From assembly GCF_030651615.1 (NCBI RefSeq), contig NZ_JAUSCG010000194.1, positions 1 through 8,967 of the forward strand: DNA of 8,967 bases, read 5' to 3'. The translations under genes were made by a program, and so were the position numbers. Origin of the DNA: Methanocalculus sp. (GTDB lineage: Archaea > Halobacteriota > Methanomicrobia > Methanomicrobiales > Methanocorpusculaceae). The notes beneath the pieces were generated by a model. It had not been told where the DNA came from, did not search any database, and was given only the letters and a program-made list of their open reading frames with translations. Each line of letters starts with the position of its first letter. The first letter of the stretch is position 1. Positions 1 through 5,533 of the stretch are shown here, piece after piece.

Positions 1-1
1 C

Positions 2-793
2 AGGGAAAGGGCTGAACGTGCCGCACTCCTGCAGCAGGAAGAGATCTGGGCCGATGAAGAGGAGGTTTCTTTCATTCGTGAGCCGGAGCCTGCCGGTAAA
101 TATAGTGAACAGACCGTAACAGAGTCGTCTTTCCTTCAGCAAGCTGAGAAAGAAGAAATGACGGTATGGGAAGAAATATCTCTTCCGGAGCGCGGAGAGG
201 CGAAAGAGGCGGCGAGCTTATCTCTCCCAAAACGCTCAGCAATAGAAATAGCCGATATATCACGGCAGACGAAATTTGGGGGGCCGATCATGCCAAATGA
301 TCGATCGATGGATGCCGGAGCCATCCGGATGAAGGAGATGCCAACAGAGCAGGGCAGAGACAGGGCAGTCGCTTCTGAAGGACCATTTTCTATGCCATCT
401 ATGGTCAGAGCAAGAGAGGGTTCATTTGAAACAAAGGCAATAGCCCTTAAGTCCCACTTCTCACGGCCAACCGATCGGGCATTCGATGGGGATGATGTAT
501 CTATCAGGATAACCTCTTCACGCCCGCGTGATGATGTTCTGATGGGAAGAAGAGCTATCAGCCATGATCAAACCAGCAGGCCTGATGATTCGGCATATTT
601 AGGTAGATCGGGTTCTCTCACGATAGGACATCAGCCAACACCAAAGGACGATATCACAGGCAATCGGATCGGACGTGATCAGTCACCACAACCAAAGGAT
701 GAGATAAAAAAGAGTTCCAGATATGTGGTCATTGGGGATGATAAACAATCCCGGGATAATGAAGAGGATGAACCCGGGATCACCTGGATCTAG
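2..793 (+). CDS. Hypothetical charged, repeat-tailed protein (C-terminal part; start lies before the window)
   Basis: The frame is open from base 2 to a TAG at 791-793, giving the last 263 residues of a protein whose start is outside the window. An ATG at 158 is internal to this frame and need not be the start. I do not recognise the family. The first ~50 residues are Glu/Gln/Ala-rich (RERAERAALLQQEE) and could be the end of a coiled coil. The rest is rich in Asp, Arg, Ser, Pro and Lys, has no cysteine, few aromatics, no membrane segment and no obvious fold, so it is probably disordered. Residues ~154-249 carry five degenerate repeats (separate entry). It is convergent with nrpR, sharing a CTAG at the two stop codons, so it is not in that operon. 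The long open frame and protein-like low complexity support it being real; function is unknown. Confidence 0.75.
   Translation, partial: RERAERAALLQQEEIWADEEEVSFIREPEPAGKYSEQTVTESSFLQQAEKEEMTVWEEISLPERGEAKEAASLSLPKRSAIEIADISRQTKFGGPIMPNDRSMDAGAIRMKEMPTEQGRDRAVASEGPFSMPSMVRAREGSFETKAIALKSHFSRPTDRAFDGDDVSIRITSSRPRDDVLMGRRAISHDQTSRPDDSAYLGRSGSLTIGHQPTPKDDITGNRIGRDQSPQPKDEIKKSSRYVVIGDDKQSRDNEEDEPGITWI
461..748 (+). repeat. Five degenerate 17-20-residue protein repeats
   Basis: In the tail of the first gene a P-x-D core recurs as SRPTD, SRPRD, SRPDD, TPKDD and QPKDE, spaced 19, 19, 20 and 17 residues apart. Each core is followed about 5-8 residues later by a Gly or basic patch (GDD, MGRR, LGRSG, TGNRIGR). 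At DNA level the copies have diverged well beyond simple tandem identity, so this is an old repeat kept at the protein level. It may be a series of short linear binding motifs in a disordered tail; that role is inferred. Confidence 0.55.
748..780. other. Inverted repeat ATCCCGGG / CCCGGGAT, possible hairpin downstream of nrpR
   Basis: Positions 748-755 (ATCCCGGG) and 773-780 (CCCGGGAT) are perfect reverse complements separated by 17 bases. Each arm also contains the CCCGGG palindrome. The element lies in the last codons of the upstream gene, 10 bases past the nrpR stop as read on the minus strand, where it is followed by TGTTTATC. It could fold in either transcript and help separate the convergent genes, but archaeal termination relies mainly on T-runs and there is no strong one here. 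Confidence 0.3.
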
Positions 794-1749
794 TCGGAGA
801 TAATGCGGGAGATCGGGATCGTTCCCGCGCCGATCTCTGTCTCCATACTAATTCCGCATTCAGACGCACGGCCGATCAGGTTCATGCCACTGTAGCTGAT
901 GATTGAAGACTGATATGGATCAGCCGGTACCCGTAGGATTTCTGATCCTATTGTCACCGGAAGATGAAAACCATTCTCCCGCATCGCTTCCATGATCCCG
1001 GTTGCATATGGCACTCCTACAGTAGGAATGTTTCTGATATTTGCAAGAGCGACACCGTTTCCTGATCTGATATACTCCCCAATTGTGCTCACCTCTGCAG
1101 ATATAAAGAGCTGGAGGGGATCAAGTGTTGTTCCGATATAGCTGATCAGATGGAGGAAACCATCAGGAAACCCGCCGGTATGGCTGAGACAACCCCCATA
1201 TGCCATCTTAACCGGAATACCATGATGCTGGAATACACCATCCATCGTTATACTACAGATTGTCATAAGACCGGTATGCCCTTTTGGAATTCTTGGATCG
1301 TTATCGGTAACTGAATATCCCCCAAAGAAACCGATTTTTGCAGAGCAGACCTCATCAAAAGCATTACATACGATATCCAGATCGTCATTCTTCACAAACG
1401 TGAGATTGTAAGCAACATCACCAGTACAGGTCTCTGGATTCAGAGTGCTCCGAAAAGCAAGCCGCTCCAGTTTGGATATCACAAAACCGATTCGATCTCC
1501 GACAAGTGCGCTCTCCGTCTCTGCTATTCCAAGGCTCGTCAGGACACGCCCCCGGTTTCCAACCTTCCGTGTGAAACCAACCTCATCAAGATGCTGAAGA
1601 TAATACTGTACCGCACGATCAGAGAGGATAAAACCCTGTTCACCCATCAGTTCCGAGAGATGCTTCGCACCCATCGGCTCCCTTGATTCACGGAGGATTC
1701 GAAGTATCTCGAGGCATTTCCTTTCGGTTCCGGGATCAGTCTCTCGCAT
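790..1749 (-). CDS. nrpR: NrpR-type transcriptional repressor of nitrogen assimilation, single regulatory domain
   Basis: This is a 319-residue member of the NrpR/DUF128 family, the euryarchaeal repressor of nitrogen-fixation and ammonium-assimilation genes that 2-oxoglutarate relieves. Residues ~10-77 form a winged helix-turn-helix (RKCLEILRIL, then HLSELMG and LSDRAVQYYLQHLDEVGF). Residues ~85-318 form one NRD regulatory domain, opening DRIGFVISKLERLAF and containing FFGGYSV, GLMTICSITMDG and the Gly-rich GNGVALANIRNIP. Methanococcus-type NrpR has two tandem NRDs and is ~540 residues, so this is the short architecture. The ATG at 1749 is chosen because GAGGTG lies 6 bases upstream (1756-1761) and the family motif starts right after it; an ATG at 1812 has no ribosome site. 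It overlaps the end of the dCTP deaminase-family gene by 14 bases, implying co-transcription and coupled translation. I saw no GGAA-N6-TTCC operator in the nearby intergenic regions. Confidence 0.9.
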   Translation of the reverse strand: MRETDPGTERKCLEILRILRESREPMGAKHLSELMGEQGFILSDRAVQYYLQHLDEVGFTRKVGNRGRVLTSLGIAETESALVGDRIGFVISKLERLAFRSTLNPETCTGDVAYNLTFVKNDDLDIVCNAFDEVCSAKIGFFGGYSVTDNDPRIPKGHTGLMTICSITMDGVFQHHGIPVKMAYGGCLSHTGGFPDGFLHLISYIGTTLDPLQLFISAEVSTIGEYIRSGNGVALANIRNIPTVGVPYATGIMEAMRENGFHLPVTIGSEILRVPADPYQSSIISYSGMNLIGRASECGISMETEIGAGTIPISRIISD

Positions 1750-2176
1750 GAACAACACCTCGACTATCCTGGTAGCGGCCAGAGTACAGCTCCCCTCCTC
1801 CAACAACTTCATGCAGAATTAACTGACAAAAACGGGTATGCCGGGGAATCAGGATGTCATCTGATCCCATATTTGTGCAGCAGAGGGTGAGCTGACCCCG
1901 AAATCCCGGATCAACATAACCCGCTCCAAGAAGGAGACCCTTCCTGCCATAGGTTGAACGTCCCCTTATTGTAGCAGCGATATCGGATGGGAGCTCTATC
2001 CATTCAAGTGTTGGAACAAGCGTACACTGCCCTCTCAGCAGGTTAGTCTCTTCTGAAACCCTGAGGTCATATGAGGCAGGCTGAAGGCAGGCATCTTCAA
2101 ATGGCCGTATAACCAGATCACCCTGAGTACTATCTTCACCAAGCCTTCTTCGGATCACACCCGCTGATAACACCAT
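1736..2176 (-). CDS. dCTP deaminase/dUTPase-family protein lacking the deaminase glutamate
   Basis: This 146-residue protein belongs to the Dcd/dUTPase trimeric superfamily, which keeps uracil out of DNA by converting dCTP to dUTP or dUTP to dUMP. Visible family motifs are QPASYDLRV (32-40), the RGRSTYGRKG nucleotide/phosphate loop (71-80), GYVDPGFRGQLTL (86-98), RFCQLILHEV (115-124) and a C-terminal YSGRYQDSRGVV closing segment. Asp89 matches the conserved motif-III aspartate. The catalytic Glu of dCTP deaminases (Glu138 in E. coli, in LEFYN) aligns with Cys99 here (LCCTN). Deaminase activity is therefore doubtful, and dUTPase or a changed function is likelier. It is shorter than typical Dcd (~175-205 residues). 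The ATG at 2176 follows a partial ribosome site (TGATC, four bases away). It is the first gene of a two-gene operon with nrpR. Confidence 0.82.
   Translation of the reverse strand: MVLSAGVIRRRLGEDSTQGDLVIRPFEDACLQPASYDLRVSEETNLLRGQCTLVPTLEWIELPSDIAATIRGRSTYGRKGLLLGAGYVDPGFRGQLTLCCTNMGSDDILIPRHTRFCQLILHEVVGGGELYSGRYQDSRGVVHARD
1756..1761 (-). promoter_or_regulatory. Ribosome binding site of nrpR, inside the upstream gene
   Basis: On the minus strand GAGGTG is followed by TTGTTC and then the ATG at 1749. It matches the archaeal anti-SD complement (GGAGGTGATC) over six bases and sits within the last codons of the Dcd-family gene. It decides the 1749 start over the in-frame ATG at 1812. Confidence 0.75.
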
Positions 2177-2236
2177 TGTAGATCATATCTGCTGATGAGA
2201 TGATTAAGAATGTCGAAATGACAGGGGGATCAAATT

Positions 2237-2244
2237 CTAAATAG
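2237..2244. promoter_or_regulatory. TATA-like element CTAAATAG, possibly shared by tRNA-Arg and the Dcd-family gene
   Basis: The 97-base gap between the divergent Dcd-family gene and tRNA-Arg has one clear AT-rich core, reading CTAAATAG on plus and CTATTTAG on minus. Its centre is ~33 bases before the mature tRNA 5' end, which fits a start a few bases upstream of the tRNA. On the minus strand it would place a start near 2215, giving a ~40-base leader. No other good TATA box is visible for either gene. This is inferred from position and composition only. Confidence 0.4.
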
Positions 2245-2273
2245 TATTCATGCATATGATAGTACTGTCTTCT

Positions 2274-2345
2274 GGATCCATAGGGTAGAGGATATCCTCT
2301 TGGGCTTCGAACCCAAGGACCCGGGTTCGATTCCCGGTGGATCCG
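2274..2345 (+). tRNA. tRNA-Arg (anticodon TCG)
   Basis: The cloverleaf is complete. The acceptor stem GGATCCA/TGGATCC (2274-2280/2338-2344) is perfect over seven pairs, with discriminator G2345. The D arm has A14, G15 and the GG at 2290-2291. The anticodon stem TTGGG/CCCAA encloses the loop CTTCGAA (2305-2311), giving anticodon TCG at 2307-2309 (arginine, CGA-type codons). The T arm is CCGGG-TTCGATT-CCCGG (2321-2337). The variable loop has four bases, CCA is not encoded, and there is no intron. The 3' end is one base from the stop codon of the convergent VWA gene. Confidence 0.95.
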
Positions 2346-2346
2346 T

Positions 2347-5300
2347 TCACTCGATTTTTATAAATGCTCTCCCGGATGCAAAACCGACTTTTTCTTCCAG
2401 ATACTCATATACATCAGCAGATCCGGGAGCCGATGCATGTATATGGACGAGGCATATGCCATCTCGTCCTGTGATATCAAGCGAGATACTGTGATGCGTC
2501 GTTCCACCCGGAGAATACCTGATATCAGCTATCTGCCAGATGTAGGGGCCGTGAGGACCAAGTGTTGAAAGAACCATAGGATCCACAACAGTATACCGGA
2601 TCTGCTGAGTCGCCATACCTGATCCATCATAGACGAGATCCCAGGTTATTGGAAGATATTCGGTTATTGAGCCTGTTGCTGTCGTTTTGAGATTAGTTAT
2701 ATCAAGCGATATGCCGGAAAGGCCAATGACTGAGATCGGCGGTATTGCGGTGAGATAGGTAATAGGAAGGGTAAGTGCATCAGGGGCGTTTTCAAAGGTG
2801 ACAGAGGATTCCGGATCGAAGACGTCGATCGTCCCCTCCTTTCTGACATAGAGGTGGTAACGCGCCTGCCATACCTGGCCGAGCTGGATGGTACCTGCAT
2901 CAAAAGAAAGACTATATGCAGGTGCGTTCTCTGCAGGAGGGGTTATCCCGCGCCAGTCATCGGTCTGGTCAATTGTGTACTCGGGGATGATAATCTCTTC
3001 ACCGATATAACTCATAATTCTGGTTGGCGGGAGGTAGGTGAAGACACCATCATATCCGCCACCCTGAACCGGCTCGTTATTGACCATGACCGTTCGGTGT
3101 GAAATCTCAAGTTCTGTATTCACCCCTGCCTCGGTAGAGAGTTCTCCTGCGATATCTGCGTAGATGCCTGCAAGGTCGCCACCATCAGGTGCATAATAGT
3201 ATGTACCGCCGGTCGATTCTGCGAGAGTACGAAGAGTCTCCTGCCCCCCGGCAGTAACATCTTCAGAGAATGCAATTGTGTAGATTTTAATGCCGTGGGC
3301 TTCTGCATAGACCGCGAGGTTCTGGTGAGCTGATGAGAGGTCGTTGAATGGATAATAGCGTGTCGTCAGATCAGGGAAGTAGTACCCTGATGTTGGTGAT
3401 ACAAACCAGCCTTCAGTTCGTGTACCTCGAGCCAGAGGGTCACCATACCAGTTATAATCCCCATCGCCAAGGAGTATCACAGTCCTGATCGAATCCGGTC
3501 TTCCATTCTCCACCAGTTCCCTTATAGCCCGATACAGACCTGCGCGCATCGGAGTACCCCCATTGGGAACAAGCATGCTGACTGCAGTCTGCACATTCGT
3601 CTTGTCATCAGTCAGGGGCATATCAAGAGTAGCATAAGCCGAATATGTCCTTGGATTTCCCGGATAGTGAAGAGAAGTATATTCCTCCCAATCAGAACAG
3701 TCATTATCACGCCCAGCCCAGCATGAGTAATAATAAGAGTCCGGGTGGATTCTGGCGAGATCTTTTGTGCCATAGGAGACAAGCCCCACCCGATCATACC
3801 CCTCTGCCATGGCGTTGTTGAAGGTATCAGCCGCTTCAATGGTCCAGACCATTCGATCGGGATTGTCAAAGAGCATACTCCCCGAACGATCGATGCAGAG
3901 GACAACATCGACGGGGTCCGGCCTGAGCGCCCATCCATCTCCAATAATGGTAATGGTGACTGTGATAGTCTCATTAACCGCCACTGTTTCAGGTTCGATC
4001 ACTGTGTTGATGCTCAGATACGGATAGTTTTTCCATGTGATCGGAATGGTCTTTTCATCACCATTCCAGACAGCTGAGATGGTCGCAGTTCCGGTTGCAG
4101 TTGCGCTGAAGTTCTCGTGGGACTGATCGCGTGTGAAGGAACCTGGTCTGAACCTGACGATGGCAAATCCATCAGCATTCGTACGTGCAGACGTACTATC
4201 GAGTTCGGGTGCCCCGGTTACAAGGTAGTCACCTGTATCAACCGAATGGATAGAGAAGGTGACATTTTCACCGGATACCGGATTTCCCTTCTCATCGATG
4301 ACCTTTGCACGAATATCTGCTGAGATATCCGGATCTACATCGCGGCTCGCAATCATCTGTGGATTTGCGGTGAGGAGCATCGCAACCGGTTCGGTATTGA
4401 TGAACTCAAGTAGTGTCGTTTGTGTTACCTCAGGGTTATCGATAGAGGTACAGGTGATTGAGACATGACCGATCGTCACAGAAGGACCATAGGTGATCAG
4501 TATTTCACCCCGACTGCTCGTATTGAGGAGATGATCTTCGGTTCCCGCTGTTGTTGTCACAGAGAAGAGTATCTTCCTCCCACCGGCACGGTTTCCGAAG
4601 ATATCATGAAATACATAATTTATAGAGAACTGAGAGAGGCCATCTGCCGGAGCGTAATTTGGGGAACCGGTTGGGAGCAGTTCTTGTGTTACAGTGTGCG
4701 GTTCACCATTCTCGATTGAAGATATAGTGATCCACCTCTCAGGGATCAGAACGGGGGATGGGTCGATCAAAACGACGTGGTCTCCTGGAAGGGTATCAAG
4801 CTGAAGCGTCTGAGTGATGAGGCCGCTACTGTCAACAGGTATAGTTGCGGTAGTAAGGATGCCATCATTTGTAAGGAAACCGGCCTCATCCCCGGCAGAC
4901 GTTACCGTCATCGTCACATACTCAGGATAAAGTGATAAGGAGACCTCCCGGCGATTGTCTACGAGATTACCATAGACATCCCGGATGGAGAGTGAAATAG
5001 TCACTGAGGTTCCGACAGTAGCCTCTCCGGGGTATGAGAGAGGCATGAGAGCGTGTGGCTCTCCATGATCGATCTTCTGGAGTATTGAGGCATCTATTGA
5101 CCGCATCTCATCCCCTTCAACGTACCGGGCTGAAGCAGTAACAATGACATCCCCACTCACTGTTTTGGAGGTAAAAAGAACAGTACCACGACCCTCTCCA
5201 TCTGTAGAGGAAGAAGGGGATTGAAGGGTCCCCATCCCGGGATCAGATAGCGAAAAAATGAGTTGAACTGCAGGAAGCGGAGTGCTCTGATTAAAGAGTT

Positions 5301-5451
5301 CTGCTGTCAGTGTAGCAGGCGTTGAAGAACCTGCAATCAACCATTCCGTATCTGATGAAAGGACAATCCTGTCCGGTATCAGGGCAGATCCTGAAAATGG
5401 TACGAAAACCATCAGGAAGAGCAGAATAATAAGGGAGGGGCGGACGCCCAT
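2347..5451 (-). CDS. Secreted multidomain protein: Ig-like (Big_1-type) repeats plus von Willebrand factor A domain
   Basis: The protein has 1034 residues. A signal peptide (MGVRPSLIILLFLMVFVPFS, cleavage near residue 23) is followed by about four Ig-like domains (~27-125, ~135-245, ~252-350, ~355-475). Their D-x-x-G-x-x strands (DGEGRGTVLF, DSSGLITQTL, NADGFAIVRF) resemble bacterial Ig-like/invasin domains. A VWA domain spans ~512-775 with a complete MIDAS: DRSGS (Asp521, Ser523, Ser525), Thr633 in GGTPM and Asp663 in LLGDGD. VWA domains bind protein ligands through a divalent metal. Two aromatic-rich insertions (~571-600 and ~666-702) surround this site, the first with Cys577 and Cys585. 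Residues ~776-1034 look like further beta-sandwich domains. Five N-x-S/T sequons suggest glycosylation. There is no C-terminal membrane helix, PGF-type sorting tail or LPXTG, so attachment is unclear. It probably acts in surface adhesion or scaffolding; the ligand is unknown. It lies downstream of the anchored repeat protein but has its own promoter. Confidence 0.9.
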   Translation of the reverse strand: MGVRPSLIILLFLMVFVPFSGSALIPDRIVLSSDTEWLIAGSSTPATLTAELFNQSTPLPAVQLIFSLSDPGMGTLQSPSSSTDGEGRGTVLFTSKTVSGDVIVTASARYVEGDEMRSIDASILQKIDHGEPHALMPLSYPGEATVGTSVTISLSIRDVYGNLVDNRREVSLSLYPEYVTMTVTSAGDEAGFLTNDGILTTATIPVDSSGLITQTLQLDTLPGDHVVLIDPSPVLIPERWITISSIENGEPHTVTQELLPTGSPNYAPADGLSQFSINYVFHDIFGNRAGGRKILFSVTTTAGTEDHLLNTSSRGEILITYGPSVTIGHVSITCTSIDNPEVTQTTLLEFINTEPVAMLLTANPQMIASRDVDPDISADIRAKVIDEKGNPVSGENVTFSIHSVDTGDYLVTGAPELDSTSARTNADGFAIVRFRPGSFTRDQSHENFSATATGTATISAVWNGDEKTIPITWKNYPYLSINTVIEPETVAVNETITVTITIIGDGWALRPDPVDVVLCIDRSGSMLFDNPDRMVWTIEAADTFNNAMAEGYDRVGLVSYGTKDLARIHPDSYYYSCWAGRDNDCSDWEEYTSLHYPGNPRTYSAYATLDMPLTDDKTNVQTAVSMLVPNGGTPMRAGLYRAIRELVENGRPDSIRTVILLGDGDYNWYGDPLARGTRTEGWFVSPTSGYYFPDLTTRYYPFNDLSSAHQNLAVYAEAHGIKIYTIAFSEDVTAGGQETLRTLAESTGGTYYYAPDGGDLAGIYADIAGELSTEAGVNTELEISHRTVMVNNEPVQGGGYDGVFTYLPPTRIMSYIGEEIIIPEYTIDQTDDWRGITPPAENAPAYSLSFDAGTIQLGQVWQARYHLYVRKEGTIDVFDPESSVTFENAPDALTLPITYLTAIPPISVIGLSGISLDITNLKTTATGSITEYLPITWDLVYDGSGMATQQIRYTVVDPMVLSTLGPHGPYIWQIADIRYSPGGTTHHSISLDITGRDGICLVHIHASAPGSADVYEYLEEKVGFASGRAFIKIE
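2355..2359 (+). terminator. T-run, candidate terminator of tRNA-Arg
   Basis: Ten bases after the tRNA 3' end the plus strand reads GATTTTTATAAAT with five consecutive T. Oligo-T on the non-template strand is the usual archaeal termination signal. It lies within the last codons of the convergent VWA gene (where it encodes Ile-Lys-Ile). Confidence 0.45.
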
Positions 5452-5473
5452 AGGATAGAGTCGTCGCCAATAC

Positions 5474-5482
5474 TATATAAAA
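5474..5482 (-). promoter_or_regulatory. TATA box (TTTTATATA) of the VWA gene, implying a leaderless mRNA
   Basis: On the minus strand CTTTTATATAG lies with its centre ~27 bases before the A of the ATG at 5451. Archaeal transcription starts ~22-27 bases downstream of this element, so the start should fall on or next to the ATG. No ribosome site is present in the sequence before the ATG (ACGACTCTATCCT), as expected for a leaderless transcript. Confidence 0.65.
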
Positions 5483-5500
5483 GTATATTTTAACATATAC
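5483..5500. promoter_or_regulatory. 18-bp inverted repeat GTATAT-N6-ATATAC next to the TATA box, candidate operator
   Basis: Positions 5483-5488 (GTATAT) and 5495-5500 (ATATAC) are perfect reverse complements with a 6-base spacer. The element directly abuts the upstream side of the VWA-gene TATA box, where TFB or a regulator would bind. The sequence is AT-rich, so a chance match is possible. Confidence 0.35.
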
Positions 5501-5533
5501 ATAGCATACTGTGCGTAAATACTTTTTACTTAT

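Noticed and set aside
158..793. ATG at 158 as the true start of the first gene.
   Set aside because: The same frame is open back to base 2 with similar Glu/Lys-rich composition, and there is no convincing ribosome site (only AAGAAGAA) before 158, so the gene probably begins outside the window.
1750..1812. Upstream ATG start for nrpR at 1812.
   Set aside because: No ribosome site, 77-base overlap with the preceding gene, and extra residues outside the family. The ATG at 1749 has GAGGTG six bases before it.
2274..2345. tRNA-Arg as an integration site of a mobile element.
   Set aside because: No integrase gene and no duplicated tRNA 3' fragment are visible nearby; the flanking genes look chromosomal.
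2347..5451. Several open frames of 60-120 codons antisense to or overlapping the VWA gene (for example plus 3745-4077, minus 3612-3974).
   Set aside because: They are out-of-frame readings of a well-supported coding sequence with no start signals or recognisable domains.
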